A stretch of 64,000 bases of DNA from Morococcus cerebrosus (GCF_022749515.1 NZ_CP094242.1:434001-498000), one strand, 5' to 3'; positions 37,863-48,795 are shown, numbered from the stretch's first letter. Notes: generated from the letters alone by a model not told the origin. Program-made: numbers and translations.

Positions 37863-39938
37863 TTAGCTGCCCATCAATTTCAAACGCTGACCCGGGGTAA
37901 CGGTTCGGGTATTTTTATTCCAACGGCGGATATCGTTGACATCTATGTTAAAGCGATCGGCAATCGTATTGAGCGTATCGCCTCTGCGGACTGTATAAGA
38001 AACATTTTGAATGTTATTTTTACGGGTTTTGACCGGATCCGCGCTAACGCGTAACAGCTGACCTTTTCGGATATTGCTGCCTTTGATGTTGTTGGTCACA
38101 ATCAAATCGGCAACGCTTAAATTGTAGCGTTTGGAAATATTGAACAGGGTATCCCCATCAGCTACGCGGTGCATACCTGCCATAGTTGTCGGCTGGGCAG
38201 ATGATTGATTATTTGCCCTTGCCAGTCGCGCTTCAGTACGGCTTTGATGCTTGGCAATATTTTCGGCAATACGTTCGCTGCGCGCTTTGGTTGCGTCAAC
38301 CTCTTGATGAAGTGTGATATCTTGAGCAACAGTGGTTTGATGCTCTTCTGTTTTTTGCAGACTCGAATCAACATTGGAAAGCAATGCCATCAGTTGGTCA
38401 GGTTCTTCGACTGCAGAGGGAGTGGAAGGGGTAGCTGATTTTGCGGATGCCACAACCTGCGGTTCTGTTAAGGTTAAGGCAGGTTGTGCAGGCTCGGCCG
38501 CCGCAATGACAGTTGTGTCCGTAGCAGGTTTGGCTTCCGTGGATTGTACGGTTTGAACGCGTTCTACACGGGGTTGGGCGGTTGTAACGGCATCGGCGGC
38601 GATAGGGGCAGTTGCAGCTTTGGTATTGGCAACAAAATCAAAGGTTGTTGGAGCAGGTTCTTGTGCAACCGTATTGGCAGGGGCGACGACTTTTTTGACT
38701 GTATCGGTTTTGAGTTCTGCCGTTTGAATCGGAGCCATTGTCGGCATATTCGAACGGTAGGTATCCGGAGTATTGTCAGTATCGATGAAATTAATCATAT
38801 CCTGTTTGGTAGCAGTATCGGTTTGTGCAACCAAAATGGTACGTCCTTCAGACAGCGAATTGCTGTTTAAGCCGTTCAGTCGTTTGATTTCGGCAACGCT
38901 CATCCCGGTTTCTGTCGCAATCGTGTTCAGATTGGTATTGCGGGCCGAGGTATAAGCATTGAAAGAGAGCAGGGTTTCAGGATTCGCATTGCGGTAATTT
39001 TTTTCGAATGCGGATACGGCGGAAACGGGCAGCAATAATTTGCGGTTGTTTTTCGGGATGAAGACAGGTGCGTTGAAAGCAGGGTTCAATGTCAGCAGCT
39101 CGCTCTCGCTGATATTGGCGAGACGGGCGATGGTGCTGTTGTCGATGGGTTTGTCAATACTGACTGTTTGGAAATAAGGTTGATTGGTGATTTCGCTGAT
39201 ATTCATGCCGAAAGTCTGGGGGCTGGCGACGATATTGCGGACAGCCAGCAATTTTGGAACGTAGTTGCGTGTCTCGTTCGGCATGCGCAGGTTTTCGTAA
39301 GTGGGTTCCAGGCCTTGTGCGCGGGCACGGTTGACGGCGCGGCCTACATTGCCTTCGCCCCAGTTGTATGCAGCCAAAGCCAAAGACCAGTCGTTAAACA
39401 GCCCGTGCAGATATTGCAGGTAGTTCAGCGCGGCGTCGGTCGCGGCATATACGTCGTGGCGGCCGTCATACAAAGGTGTTTTTTCCAAGCCGAAATGACG
39501 GCCGGTTGCCGGCATGAATTGCCACAGGCCGGATGCGCCGACGTGGGATTTGGCTTTGGTGACGAATGCGCTTTCAATGAAGGGGAGGAGCGCGATTTCG
39601 GCGGGCATATTGCGTTTTTTAACTTCGGTTGCAATATGGTACATATAAGGTTTACTGCGCGTGATGGTGCGGTCGAAATAGGCACCGTTTGCGGCGAATT
39701 TGCTTTCGTGGCGGCGGACCAGCTCGGAATTAACTTCGCTCATGCGGAAGTCTTTTTTCAATGAAGCCCACAGGCTGCCGGAACCGAAAGTCTTGGCTTT
39801 GGCTTGGTCGAGAAGGGCAGAATTGAGCCGCATCATTGCCATACCTGTTTGGTTGGGAGTGGCGTTTTGTGCGGCGGCCGCGCCGGAAACGGCGGATAAA
39901 CCGGACAGCGTCAGGGCGATGGTTTTCAGTTTTGCCAT
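37863..39938 (-). CDS. Membrane-associated lytic murein transglycosylase with LysM domains (MltD-like)
   Basis: 691 residues from ATG at 39938; an in-frame TTG three codons earlier is less likely. A signal peptide (1-23) is followed by an SLT domain (about 75-250) with the catalytic glutamate in LPFIESAFVTKAKS and the family motifs GASGLWQFMPATGRHFGL and AAYNWGEGNVGRA. A low-complexity Thr/Ala/Pro linker (about 390-580) precedes two clear LysM domains at the C-terminus (HRVADGDTLFNISKRYNLS; YTVRRGDTLNTIADRFNI). It cleaves peptidoglycan glycan strands to give 1,6-anhydro ends. A degenerate LysM may lie near 320. Confidence 0.92.
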   Translation of the reverse strand: MAKLKTIALTLSGLSAVSGAAAAQNATPNQTGMAMMRLNSALLDQAKAKTFGSGSLWASLKKDFRMSEVNSELVRRHESKFAANGAYFDRTITRSKPYMYHIATEVKKRNMPAEIALLPFIESAFVTKAKSHVGASGLWQFMPATGRHFGLEKTPLYDGRHDVYAATDAALNYLQYLHGLFNDWSLALAAYNWGEGNVGRAVNRARAQGLEPTYENLRMPNETRNYVPKLLAVRNIVASPQTFGMNISEITNQPYFQTVSIDKPIDNSTIARLANISESELLTLNPAFNAPVFIPKNNRKLLLPVSAVSAFEKNYRNANPETLLSFNAYTSARNTNLNTIATETGMSVAEIKRLNGLNSNSLSEGRTILVAQTDTATKQDMINFIDTDNTPDTYRSNMPTMAPIQTAELKTDTVKKVVAPANTVAQEPAPTTFDFVANTKAATAPIAADAVTTAQPRVERVQTVQSTEAKPATDTTVIAAAEPAQPALTLTEPQVVASAKSATPSTPSAVEEPDQLMALLSNVDSSLQKTEEHQTTVAQDITLHQEVDATKARSERIAENIAKHQSRTEARLARANNQSSAQPTTMAGMHRVADGDTLFNISKRYNLSVADLIVTNNIKGSNIRKGQLLRVSADPVKTRKNNIQNVSYTVRRGDTLNTIADRFNIDVNDIRRWNKNTRTVTPGQRLKLMGS

Positions 39939-40132
39939 AGTAGTCAATTATCAATATATATTATTCAGTCTTGGCGATGTTACTGTCTGATTCATGTGAA
40001 CGTCAAGGATATAAGGGTAATTTACATATGACCGGGGCTTAATGATAAAATTTGTCGCGAAAATACGGCGGTTTGCGTATATATGCCGTCAAAATCAGAT
40101 TAAGCAAAAGAACATGCTATAAAGAACATTCT

Positions 40133-41425
40133 ATGATTTCCGAAAATTCCTCCCTGCTCGATTTCGACCGCGCCCATCTGCTCCATCCCTATACATCCAT
40201 GACCGACCCGTTGCCTGTTTATCCGGTGCGCCGTGCGGAGGGCGTGCATATCGAATTGGCGGACGGTACGCGGCTGATTGACGGGATGTCGTCTTGGTGG
40301 TGTGCGATACACGGCTACAATCATCCCGTTTTGAATCAGGCGGTTGAGGCGCAGATTAAGCAAATGTCGCATGTGATGTTCGGCGGTTTGACGCACGGGC
40401 CAGCGGTGGAGCTGGGCAAATTATTGGTCGGAATTTTGCCGCAGGGGTTGGACCGTATTTTTTATGCGGATTCGGGTTCGGTTTCGGTAGAAGTTGCGCT
40501 GAAGATGGCGGTGCAATACCAGCAGGCGCGGGGTTTGACCGCGAAGCAGAATATTGCGACGGTGCGGCGCGGGTATCACGGCGATACTTGGAACGCGATG
40601 TCCGTCTGCGATCCGGAAACGGGGATGCACCATATTTTCGGCAGCGCTCTGCCGCAGCGTTATTTTGTCGATAATCCAAAAAGCCGTTTCGACGATGAAT
40701 GGGACGGGGCGGATTTGCAGCCTGTCCGCGCCTTGTTTGAAGCGCATCATGCGGATATTGCCGCCTTTATTTTGGAACCAGTCGTGCAGGGTGCGGGCGG
40801 CATGTATTTTTATCATCCGCAGTATCTTCGCGGTTTGCGCGATTTGTGTGATGAATTTGATATTGTGTTGATTTTTGACGAAATCGCCACCGGATTCGGG
40901 CGTACAGGCAAGATGTTTGCCTGCGAACACGCGGAGGTCGTGCCGGATATTATGTGTATCGGCAAGGGCTTAAGCGGCGGCTATATGACGCTGGCGGCGG
41001 CAATCACTTCGCAAAAAGTCACCGAAACGATTTCGCGCGGCGAAGCGGGCGTGTTCATGCACGGCCCGACATTTATGGCGAACCCGCTGGCGTGTGCCGT
41101 TGCCTGCGCTTCGGTCAAGCTGCTTTTGTCCCAAGATTGGCAGGCAAATATCCGCCGCATCGAAAGCATCCTGAAAGGTCGTCTGAAAACCGCATGGGAC
41201 ATCTGTGGCGTGAAAGACGTGCGCGTTTTGGGTGCCATCGGCGTGATCGAGTTGGAAAAAGGCGTGGATATGGCGCGTTTTCAAGCGGACTGCGTGGCGC
41301 AGGGCATTTGGGTGCGCCCATTCGGCAGGCTGGTGTACCTCATGCCGCCTTACATCATTTCAGACGACCTCTTGACCGAACTTGCCGATAAAACCGTACA
41401 AATCTTGAAGGAACACAGCAAATGA
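40133..41425 (+). CDS. bioA: Adenosylmethionine-8-amino-7-oxononanoate aminotransferase
   Basis: 430 residues from ATG at 40133. It makes 7,8-diaminopelargonate in biotin synthesis, using SAM as amino donor and PLP. Motifs are [43 protein letters not shown] and [11 protein letters not shown] with the PLP lysine near residue 280. Two DUS copies inside the gene encode KGRLKTAW and IISDDLLT. The stop overlaps the bioD start (ATGA), so the two are translationally coupled. Confidence 0.97.
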   Translation: MISENSSLLDFDRAHLLHPYTSMTDPLPVYPVRRAEGVHIELADGTRLIDGMSSWWCAIHGYNHPVLNQAVEAQIKQMSHVMFGGLTHGPAVELGKLLVGILPQGLDRIFYADSGSVSVEVALKMAVQYQQARGLTAKQNIATVRRGYHGDTWNAMSVCDPETGMHHIFGSALPQRYFVDNPKSRFDDEWDGADLQPVRALFEAHHADIAAFILEPVVQGAGGMYFYHPQYLRGLRDLCDEFDIVLIFDEIATGFGRTGKMFACEHAEVVPDIMCIGKGLSGGYMTLAAAITSQKVTETISRGEAGVFMHGPTFMANPLACAVACASVKLLLSQDWQANIRRIESILKGRLKTAWDICGVKDVRVLGAIGVIELEKGVDMARFQADCVAQGIWVRPFGRLVYLMPPYIISDDLLTELADKTVQILKEHSK

Positions 41426-42090
41426 AAGGCGTTTACTTCGTCAGCGGCATAGATACGGACATCGGCAAAACCGTCGCCACCGGCGTGTTGGCAAAACAAT
41501 TGTTGCAGCAGGGCAAAAGCGTGATCACGCAAAAGCCCGTGCAAACCGGTTGCCAAAACATCGCTGACGACATCGCCGTCCACCGCAAAATCATGGGCAT
41601 ACCCATGCAGGAAGCCGACAAACAGCGGCTGACCATGCCCGAAATATTCAGCTATCCCGCCTCGCCCCACCTCGCCGCCCGTCTGGACGGCAGGGCTTTG
41701 GACTTGAACAAAATCCGCACCGCCACGCAGCAACTGGCGGCACAATACGAAATCGTGTTGGTCGAAGGCGCGGGCGGATTGATGGTTCCACTGACGGAAA
41801 ACCTGTTAACCATTGATTATATTCAGCAACAGGCTTATCCCGTCATTCTCGTTACCAGCGGACGGCTCGGCAGCATCAACCACACCCTGCTCAGCTTCGC
41901 CGCGCTCAAACAATACGGCATCAGCCTGCATAGCCTGATTTTCAACCACATCCACGACAGCCGCGACGAACACATCGCCCAAGACAGCTTGGCGTATCTA
42001 AAAGGTCGTCTGAAAACAGATTTTCCCGATGCGGAGTGGATGGAGTTAGATAAGGTGGAGACGGACGAAAGGTCGTCTGAAAACGATTAA
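41422..42090 (+). CDS. bioD: Dethiobiotin synthetase
   Basis: 222 residues. It closes the ureido ring of biotin with CO2 and ATP. The P-loop is [14 protein letters not shown], followed by QKPVQTG and the conserved [10 protein letters not shown]. The ATG lies in the ATGA overlap with bioA. The C-terminus is made of DUS-encoded residues (KGRLKTDF and the final ERSSEND), giving a small extension beyond the core fold. Confidence 0.96.
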   Translation: MKGVYFVSGIDTDIGKTVATGVLAKQLLQQGKSVITQKPVQTGCQNIADDIAVHRKIMGIPMQEADKQRLTMPEIFSYPASPHLAARLDGRALDLNKIRTATQQLAAQYEIVLVEGAGGLMVPLTENLLTIDYIQQQAYPVILVTSGRLGSINHTLLSFAALKQYGISLHSLIFNHIHDSRDEHIAQDSLAYLKGRLKTDFPDAEWMELDKVETDERSSEND

Positions 42091-42093
42091 CAC

Positions 42094-42639
42094 ATGAAAC
42101 ACATCAATCTAAACCCCATGAATCCCCCTTTGAATTGGCAAGACAAACTTCCCGACGAACTGCCGCAAGGCTGGAACGAACGCGCCGCCGCTTTGTGCCA
42201 AGCGCAATCGCTGACCGCCGCCTTACGCGCCTTGGGCGGCAGTTTTACGGTAAAAGTGCTGTATATGGGCGAATTGGACGGGCAGGGCAATTTGTTTGGC
42301 GAAAACCATACCGAAACCGCCGCCCCGCAATTTGTCCGCGACGTTTTGCTGCATCTGGACGGCGTGCCCGTCGTACAGGCGCGCAGCGCGTGCGGCCTGC
42401 AATCTCAAGCCTGGCGCGGCGTGTTGGATTGCGGCACGCAGCCTTTGGGTGAGCGGCTGTTTGACGGTACGCTGCCCCTGAAGCGTTCGGCATTCGAGTT
42501 TTGTCTGATGGAAAACGCAGGCGGTCAGGATGATTTCAGACGACCTGTCGCCGCCCGCAGGTCTTATTTTGATTGGGATGGCGAGGTGTTGGAACTGACG
42601 GAATATTTTTTGCCGGGGTTGGCGCGGATTATGCGCTAA
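42094..42639 (+). CDS. ubiC: Chorismate pyruvate-lyase
   Basis: 181 residues. It splits chorismate into 4-hydroxybenzoate and pyruvate, the first step of ubiquinone synthesis. The family pattern is visible: VRDVLLHLDGVPVVQARS with the catalytic arginine, GTQPLGERLFDG, and the C-terminal glutamate in LELTEYFLPG. It starts 4 bp after bioD; the ATG eight codons later is an alternative start. One DUS encodes DDFRRPV in an exposed loop. It is not next to ubiA, so it rides in the biotin transcript here. Confidence 0.9.
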   Translation: MKHINLNPMNPPLNWQDKLPDELPQGWNERAAALCQAQSLTAALRALGGSFTVKVLYMGELDGQGNLFGENHTETAAPQFVRDVLLHLDGVPVVQARSACGLQSQAWRGVLDCGTQPLGERLFDGTLPLKRSAFEFCLMENAGGQDDFRRPVAARRSYFDWDGEVLELTEYFLPGLARIMR

Positions 42640-42657
42640 ACGTCGCAGCAATATAAA

Positions 42658-42694
42658 GAAAGGTCGTCTGAAACGGTTTTCAGACGACCTTTTT
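42658..42694. terminator. DUS-hairpin terminator between ubiC and prfC
   Basis: Inverted AGGTCGTCTGAAA pair with A3 and T5 flanks between convergent genes. Confidence 0.8.
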
Positions 42695-42700
42695 AATCTA

Positions 42701-44296
42701 TTACAATTTCACCGAATGCTCGCGCGTTTCGTGGAACACGATGTCCGGCCAGCGTTCTTGCGTGAGGCCCAAATTCACGCGGTTGGGGGCGAGATACGCG
42801 AGGTTGCCGCCTGCGTCGATGGCGAGGTTGCCCGCATTGGCTTTTTCAAACTCCGCCAGCTTTTTCTTGTCGTCGCACGATACCCAGCGTGCCGACCAGA
42901 TGGATGCGTTGTCGAACACGGCTTCTACGCCGTATTCGTTGGCCAGCCGCGAGGTAACGACTTCAAACTGCAACACGCCGACTGCGCCCAAAATCAAATC
43001 TGCGCCGCTCATGGGTTTGAAGACCTGTACCGCGCCTTCTTCGCCGAGTTGTTGCAAGCCTTTTTGCAGTTGCTTGATTTTCAGCGGGTTTTTGATGCGG
43101 ACGCTGCGGAACAGTTCGGGTGCGAAGAAGGGGATGCCAGTGAACGCCAGTTGTTCGCCTTCGGAGAAGCTGTCGCCGATTTGGATGTTGCCGTGGTTCG
43201 GGATGCCGATGATGTCGCCCGCGTAGGCTTCTTCCACCAGCTCGCGGTCGTGCGACATGAACGTTACCACGCTGGACGCGGCGATTTCGCGGTTGATGCG
43301 CAGGTGTTTCATCTTCATACCGCGCTCGAATTTGCCGGAGCAGACGCGCAAAAAGGCGATGCGGTCGCGGTGTTTCGGGTCCATATTGGCTTGGATTTTA
43401 AAGATAAATCCGGAGAACTTCGGCTCGTCAGGCTCGACCATGCGTATGGTCGCGTCGCGCGGTTTCGGTGCGGGCGCCCAGTCAATCAATGAATTGAGGA
43501 TTTCCTGAATACCGAAGTTGTTAATCGCCGAGCCGAAGAACACGGGCGTGAGTTCGCCAGCGAGAAATTCGTCGAGATTGAACTCGTTGGAAGCCGCCTG
43601 CACCAATTCGATTTCGTCGCGCAACTGCTGGATTTCCAATGGAAAGCGTTGTTCCAATTCGGGATTGTTGATGCCTTTGATGATGTCGAACTCGTGCGGC
43701 AGACGTTCGCCGCCCGCTTCAAAGAGATAGATTTCGTCGTTCAGGATGTGGTACACGCCTTTGAAGTTTTTGCCCATGCCGATCGGCCAAGTGACGGGCG
43801 CGCAGCGGATTTTTAAAATATTTTCCACTTCGTCCAGCAATTCCAAAGAATCGCGCACTTCGCGGTCGTATTTGTTCATGAACGTCACAATCGGCGTATT
43901 ACGCAGGCGGCAGACGTTCAAGAGTTTGATGGTTTGCGCTTCCACGCCTTTTGCCGCGTCGATGACCATTAATGCGCTGTCCACGGCGGTTAAAACGCGG
44001 TAGGTGTCCTCGGAGAAGTCTTGGTGTCCCGGCGTGTCCAAGAGGTTGACGGTGTGGTCTTTGTAGTCGAACTGCATCACGCTTGATGCCACGGAAATGC
44101 CGCGCTGCCTCTCGATTTCCATCCAGTCAGAGGTGGCGAATTTGCCGGTTTTCTTGCCTTTTACCGTACCCGCGCTCTGAATCGCGCCTGAAAACAACAA
44201 CAGTTTTTCGGTCAGCGTGGTTTTACCTGCGTCGGGGTGGGAGATGATGGCAAACGTGCGGCGGCGGCGCACTTGGTCAAGGATTTCTTGGGACAT
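42701..44296 (-). CDS. prfC: Peptide chain release factor 3
   Basis: 531 residues from ATG at 44296 (E. coli RF3 has 529); a TTG five codons earlier is not preferred. It is a GTPase that removes RF1 and RF2 from the ribosome after termination. The G motifs are [10 protein letters not shown] (G1), DTPGHQDF (G3) and NKYDRE (G4), preceded by RRRTFAIIS. The second and third domains follow the EF-G plan. Single gene between DUS hairpins. Confidence 0.97.
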   Translation of the reverse strand: MSQEILDQVRRRRTFAIISHPDAGKTTLTEKLLLFSGAIQSAGTVKGKKTGKFATSDWMEIERQRGISVASSVMQFDYKDHTVNLLDTPGHQDFSEDTYRVLTAVDSALMVIDAAKGVEAQTIKLLNVCRLRNTPIVTFMNKYDREVRDSLELLDEVENILKIRCAPVTWPIGMGKNFKGVYHILNDEIYLFEAGGERLPHEFDIIKGINNPELEQRFPLEIQQLRDEIELVQAASNEFNLDEFLAGELTPVFFGSAINNFGIQEILNSLIDWAPAPKPRDATIRMVEPDEPKFSGFIFKIQANMDPKHRDRIAFLRVCSGKFERGMKMKHLRINREIAASSVVTFMSHDRELVEEAYAGDIIGIPNHGNIQIGDSFSEGEQLAFTGIPFFAPELFRSVRIKNPLKIKQLQKGLQQLGEEGAVQVFKPMSGADLILGAVGVLQFEVVTSRLANEYGVEAVFDNASIWSARWVSCDDKKKLAEFEKANAGNLAIDAGGNLAYLAPNRVNLGLTQERWPDIVFHETREHSVKL

Positions 44297-44404
44297 GGGC
44301 TTTCTTTGCAAAAAGGTTCAGGCCGCTTTTCCGACGGCCTGAGGAATGGTTAAGATGGCGGGGATTGTACAAAAAAACATTAATCGGTTCAATGATTAGG
44401 GGAT

Positions 44405-44440
44405 AAAAAAGGTCGTCTGAAAACTTTTCAGACGACCTTC
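44405..44440. terminator. DUS-hairpin terminator after ldcA
   Basis: Inverted AGGTCGTCTGAAA pair with a minimal loop, 20 bp past the ldcA stop on the minus strand. Confidence 0.75.
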
Positions 44441-44459
44441 TCTTGGATCGGCATCTTGT

Positions 44460-45650
44460 TTATTCGGTAATTTCTTCGACTATGGGGCTGTAAGTAGCAC
44501 CGTCAAAGGTGGGCATGGGTGGGGGCAGCAGGTTGTTGAGGGTTAGGGCGGCGGGGTTCAGGGTAGGGTAGCCGCTAAAGGTTACGGTGTAGCCGCCGTT
44601 GGCAGTGCTGTGGATTTTGGCATGTGCACCCAAGGGGAAGGTGCTTTTATTGGTAATGTGTCCGAAGGGGAAGCCTGTCAGGACGGGGACTTTGGCGGTG
44701 CGTGAGACGTGGTTGACGACAGCGGAGAAGTCGTAGCTTGAGTCGTATACGTCGCGGATGGTGCCCATGCGGAAGTCGCCGAAGATGATGGCGCGTTGTT
44801 TTTGCAGGATGCCTGCAAGATAAAGCGTGTTCAACATGCGTTCGATGCGGTAGGGTTGTTCGCTGACGTCTTCGACGAACAGGATGCCGCCTTGGATGTC
44901 GGGCATATAGGGCGAGCCTGCGAGGGAGGCGAGAACGCTGAGGTTGCCGCCCCATAAGGTACCTTCGACGTTGACGTTGGCGCGTTGGATGGCGGGAACG
45001 TCGATAATGTTGACGTTGTTGGTGGTGCCGCGGATGAACGAATCCATGGTGAAGACACTGGGTTCGGGTTTGCCGAATTCGCTGTAAACCATAGGGCCGG
45101 CGAAGCTTGCCATATTGTCTTTGGCGAGCAGGGCGAGTTGGACGGCGCAAACGTCGCTGAAGCCGAAGAACAAGGTGCCGCGTTCGCGCATTCTGGCGCC
45201 GAGTGAAGCGAAGTCGATTTGCGGCAGGATGCGTGCCGCGCCGTAGCCGCCGCGCAAGCCCATGAGGACTTTGGGTGTTTCAACGCGGCCGGTGGCGACC
45301 TCTTGGAAGTCGGCGGCACGTTGGGCGTCGGAGCCAGCGAAGCGTTGATAGCGTCGGCTGCCTGCTTGTTGGTTGGTCACGGTAAAACCTGCGTTATAGA
45401 GGCGGGTTAAGCCTGCGTTGACGCGGTTGGGGTCTTCGGCAAAGCCGGAAGGGGCGACGACGCGGAGGAGGTTATCGCCGGAGCGTGGGGGATGGCTGGT
45501 TTTGGGCTGCACGGGTTGGGCTTTCGCTGTGTTGCCGGTTTGAGTGGATGGGGTGACGGTAGTGCCGGTGCCGCAGGCTTGCAGCAGTCCGGCTCCGGCT
45601 GCGGCGGAGCAGGCGCGGAGGAAATGGCGGCGGGAGGTTTGCCAGGTCAT
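44460..45650 (-). CDS. ldcA: L,D-carboxypeptidase, S66 family, exported lipoprotein
   Basis: 396 residues. It removes D-Ala from tetrapeptides of peptidoglycan. The N-terminus has a twin-arginine motif (SRRHFLRA) directly followed by a hydrophobic core and a lipobox (LLQAC, Cys26), so it should be exported folded and lipidated; this fits the periplasmic location reported for the gonococcal enzyme. S66 features are VVAPSG, LMGLRGGYGAARILP, FFGFSD with the nucleophilic serine, the catalytic glutamate in FVEDVSEQPYR and the histidine in FPFGHI. A Thr/Pro/Gln linker follows the lipobox. Confidence 0.9.
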   Translation of the reverse strand: MTWQTSRRHFLRACSAAAGAGLLQACGTGTTVTPSTQTGNTAKAQPVQPKTSHPPRSGDNLLRVVAPSGFAEDPNRVNAGLTRLYNAGFTVTNQQAGSRRYQRFAGSDAQRAADFQEVATGRVETPKVLMGLRGGYGAARILPQIDFASLGARMRERGTLFFGFSDVCAVQLALLAKDNMASFAGPMVYSEFGKPEPSVFTMDSFIRGTTNNVNIIDVPAIQRANVNVEGTLWGGNLSVLASLAGSPYMPDIQGGILFVEDVSEQPYRIERMLNTLYLAGILQKQRAIIFGDFRMGTIRDVYDSSYDFSAVVNHVSRTAKVPVLTGFPFGHITNKSTFPLGAHAKIHSTANGGYTVTFSGYPTLNPAALTLNNLLPPPMPTFDGATYSPIVEEITE

Positions 45651-45752
45651 ATGGTTTCCTTTGCTTGGGTTTCAGACGACCTTTTCGGCAGGGGTCGTCT
45701 GAAAATCGGTTGATATGCGGTATCCGATACGCCCGTTAAGGTCGTCTGAACG

Positions 45753-46151
45753 TTACGCCAGCAGGGCTTTGACTTGTTCCGTCCAGTTGTCCGGCAGGGT
45801 CATGCCGTGTTCGCGGACTGAGGCTGCCCAAATCGGGGCAGGAAAGTTGGCATCGTTTTCGAAGCGGGCGATGACGTGCCAATGCAGATGGGGGACGACG
45901 TTGCCCAGGCTGGCAAGGTTGATTTTGGCGGGACGGAACACTTGGCGCATGGCGGCTTCGACTTTATACACCATTTCCATGATTTCGGCGCGTTCGGCGG
46001 CTGAAAGGTCGGTCATCTCGGCGATGTGGTCGTTCCAGATGACGCGGCAGAATGCCGGGGCTGAGGCTTCGTTGTGGACGGCGATAACGCGCAGGTTTGG
46101 GGTTTGCAGCAAAATGTCTTCGTTGTCGGCAGTGCAGATGGGGCAGGTCAT
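45753..46151 (-). CDS. HIT family protein
   Basis: 132 residues. The histidine triad PHLHWHVI (near 92-99) is the nucleotide hydrolase motif; the N-terminal CPIC pair fits the zinc-containing HIT forms. The subfamily with diadenosine-polyphosphate hydrolase-like members is likely, but the true substrate is unknown. It lies between ldcA and rho on the same strand, with a DUS in each gap. Confidence 0.92.
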   Translation of the reverse strand: MTCPICTADNEDILLQTPNLRVIAVHNEASAPAFCRVIWNDHIAEMTDLSAAERAEIMEMVYKVEAAMRQVFRPAKINLASLGNVVPHLHWHVIARFENDANFPAPIWAASVREHGMTLPDNWTEQVKALLA

Positions 46152-46197
46152 GGGGTTTTCTCGTTTGGATATGAGGGGACAGGTTGTCGGAAATGAG

Positions 46198-46240
46198 AAA
46201 GGTCGTCTGAAAACTTAATCCATCGTTTTCAGACGACCTT
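46198..46240. terminator. DUS-hairpin terminator after rho
   Basis: Inverted AGGTCGTCTGAAA pair, 9 bp past the rho stop on the minus strand. Confidence 0.75.
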
Positions 46241-46248
46241 CGATGATT

Positions 46249-47508
46249 TTATTTTCCGCGCATCAGCTCGAAGAAATCGTCGTTGTTTTTGGAATCTTTG
46301 AGTTTGCCCACCAAAAATTCGGTGGCCTCGATTTCGTCCATCGGATGCAAGAATTTGCGTAAGAGCCACATGCGCTGCAACTGGTCGTTCGGTACCAGCA
46401 GCTCTTCGCGGCGCGTGCCGGATTTGTTGATGTTGATGGCGGGGAACAGGCGTTTTTCCGCCATGCGGCGGTCGAGGTGCAGCTCCATATTGCCTGTGCC
46501 TTTAAATTCTTCATAAATCACATCATCCATGCGACTGCCGGTTTCTACCAAAGCGGTCGCAATAATGGTGAGCGAGCCACCTTCTTCAACGTTGCGCGCC
46601 GCGCCGAAGAAGCGTTTGGGGCGGTGGAGGGCATTGGCATCTACGCCGCCGGTGAGGATTTTGCCGGAGGTCGGCACGACGGTGTTATAGGCGCGGGCGA
46701 GGCGGGTAATCGAGTCAAGCAGGATGACCACGTCTTTTTTGTGTTCCACCATACGCTTGGCTTTTTCAATCACCATTTCGGCCACTTGAACATGGCGCTG
46801 CGCCGGTTCGTCGAAGGTAGAAGACACGACTTCGCCGCGTACGGAACGGCTCATTTCGGTAACCTCTTCGGGGCGTTCGTCAATCAAAAGGACGATGAGT
46901 TCGACGTCGGGATAATTGGCGGTAATCGCGTGGGCGATGTTTTGCAGCATCACGGTCTTACCGGTTTTCGGCGGCGCAACCAAAAGGGCGCGTTGTCCGC
47001 GGCCGATGGGGGAAACTAAATCAATGGCGCGGCCGGTAAGGTTTTCTTCGGCTTTAATGTCGCGCTCGAGTTTGAATTGCTTGGTAGGGAAAAGCGGGGT
47101 GAGGTTTTCGAAGAGGATTTTGTGCTTGCAGACTTCGGGATGATCGCCGTTGATGCTGTCGAGACGGACGAGGGCGAAATAGCGTTCGTTGTCTTTGGGT
47201 ACGCGTACGCTGCCTTCGATGGTGTCGCCCGTATGCAGGTTGAAGCGGCGGATTTGCGTGGGTGAGACGTAGATGTCGTCGGGACCTGCGAGGTAGGAGG
47301 TGTCTGCGCTGCGTAAAAAGCCGAAGCCGTCGGGCAGGATTTCGAGCGTGCCGGAACAGGTAAAGCTTTCGCCCTGCTTCATCATTTGGCGGACGATGGC
47401 AAATACGAGGTCTTGTTTGCGGAAACGGTTGGCGTTTTCAATGCCGTGTTCTTCTGCCATTTCCAAGAGTTTGGAAATGTGTAGGGTTTGTAGTTCTGAA
47501 ACGTGCAT
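46249..47508 (-). CDS. rho: Transcription termination factor Rho
   Basis: 419 residues, the same length as E. coli Rho. The frame is open 48 codons upstream, but [20 protein letters not shown] at 47508 is the family N-terminus. An RNA-binding OSB domain ([20 protein letters not shown], about 55-125) is followed by the RecA-type ATPase with Walker A APPKTGKT and Walker [16 protein letters not shown]. It is a hexameric helicase that ends Rho-dependent transcripts. Confidence 0.98.
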   Translation of the reverse strand: MHVSELQTLHISKLLEMAEEHGIENANRFRKQDLVFAIVRQMMKQGESFTCSGTLEILPDGFGFLRSADTSYLAGPDDIYVSPTQIRRFNLHTGDTIEGSVRVPKDNERYFALVRLDSINGDHPEVCKHKILFENLTPLFPTKQFKLERDIKAEENLTGRAIDLVSPIGRGQRALLVAPPKTGKTVMLQNIAHAITANYPDVELIVLLIDERPEEVTEMSRSVRGEVVSSTFDEPAQRHVQVAEMVIEKAKRMVEHKKDVVILLDSITRLARAYNTVVPTSGKILTGGVDANALHRPKRFFGAARNVEEGGSLTIIATALVETGSRMDDVIYEEFKGTGNMELHLDRRMAEKRLFPAININKSGTRREELLVPNDQLQRMWLLRKFLHPMDEIEATEFLVGKLKDSKNNDDFFELMRGK

Positions 47509-47763
47509 GATTTTTGACAGTTGTATTGGAAAAGAATGGGATTCGGAAGACAGAGGTCGTCTGAAAAGAATGGTGTACGGAATGTACGGTGATTTTTGAG
47601 AAACCTGAATTGTAGGCAGTCGGAGGGCGGGTGTCAAATTTAGGTGGGGCAAGGTTTGTATGGCATAGGTTTTGTTGCATGGCTGGTAACATCGAATTGA
47701 AAAAGTCGTCTGAAATAGGTTTCAGACGACTTTGAGAAGAAATAACCATCTTCTACTGAAAGA
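47509..47763. other. Spacer upstream of rho with a DUS hairpin
   Basis: No gene. A DUS lies near 47552-47566 and an inverted AAGTCGTCTGAAA pair at 47700-47734, which would terminate the BPSS1780-type gene. Rho leaders are often self-attenuated, but no specific element can be named here. Confidence 0.55.
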
Positions 47764-48681
47764 TTAGTATTTGTTCAGACGACCTTGGGGGAAAATACTG
47801 CGATAGGCGGTGTATATGCCGATCATTGCTACAGGGTAGAGAACCAGGTAAGTAATCAATAAGAAGATGAAGAACAAAATAAGGAAAGGGCCGGAGAGCG
47901 CGGTTGATTGCTGTATTGATGCTTCTGTTGCAAATGCGGAAATCATGACTATCATAAATATGAACCAAAACGCGATACCGATACCCAGCCAAATTAAGCC
48001 GTATACCAGCAGGGCTGGGATATTGCGGCGGCAGGCATTGAAGCTGGCCTTAATGGCGGCAACAGGGTTCATATCCTCCAACATGACAAAGGCGGGAGCC
48101 AGCCAAAACATCATGGAGTAAATGGCGATAATAACCAACAGGATAATAAATAAAATCGGAAAGGCCGGCATAAAGTCTGCCCTTAAGAAATTTCCGTTGG
48201 CGAATATGCTGAAAGGAATAACAACGGCCAAAGCTAAAAGCAGGCATACGACGATACTCAGCAGTAAAAGAATCAGGAATGCTCCGCTTTTTTTAATCGA
48301 AAATCCGGCAAACAGAGAGCCGAAGTTGAAATTCTTACCTTGCGCGGTTTGGGCTGCAAGCAGCACGATACCGCCGAGGAAACAAAAGCCCACCCAATAG
48401 AAAAACAGATTGAAGAGCAATTCTCGGATTATTATGGTTGAGGTGAAATCATTGAAATCAGCGGGCGGGCTTTCAATGCCTAGCAAACCGAATAGAAAAC
48501 CTACCGCGAAAGGAATAAGGCTGATTAAAATAATTGCGCCCATCCATTTGAATTTGTTTTTACTGAAAATACGCCATGAGTCGGTAAACCAGCTTACCCC
48601 TTCGCCTGCGCGCAGACGTTTGGGTTCGTTGAAGGAGTTTTTTGGGGGGATAGGGTGCTGGGAAGGTTGCAATGTTTCCAT
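47764..48681 (-). CDS. BPSS1780-type membrane protein
   Basis: 305 residues from ATG at 48681; a TTG five codons earlier is not preferred. The N-terminal RAGEGVSWFTDSWRIF motif is typical of the BPSS1780/DUF975-like family of small integral membrane proteins. About six membrane spans follow (near 48-68, 92-115, 138-160, 172-195, 220-245, 262-290). Function unknown. The last residues QGRLNKY are encoded by a DUS that runs through the stop region. AT-richer than its neighbours. Confidence 0.85.
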   Translation of the reverse strand: METLQPSQHPIPPKNSFNEPKRLRAGEGVSWFTDSWRIFSKNKFKWMGAIILISLIPFAVGFLFGLLGIESPPADFNDFTSTIIIRELLFNLFFYWVGFCFLGGIVLLAAQTAQGKNFNFGSLFAGFSIKKSGAFLILLLLSIVVCLLLALAVVIPFSIFANGNFLRADFMPAFPILFIILLVIIAIYSMMFWLAPAFVMLEDMNPVAAIKASFNACRRNIPALLVYGLIWLGIGIAFWFIFMIVMISAFATEASIQQSTALSGPFLILFFIFLLITYLVLYPVAMIGIYTAYRSIFPQGRLNKY

Positions 48682-48761
48682 AAAAATAATTTCCAAGTTT
48701 ACAGATGAGAAAGGCTATCATTATATCATAAGCGTATATGGTTATTTGTTGAGAGTTTGAC

Positions 48762-48795
48762 AAAAGGTCGTCTGAAAATTTTTCAGACGACCTTT
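48762..48795. terminator. DUS hairpin
   Basis: Inverted AGGTCGTCTGAAA pair between the small membrane protein gene and the BPSS1780-type gene. Nothing else is seen between 48796 and 48935. Confidence 0.7.
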
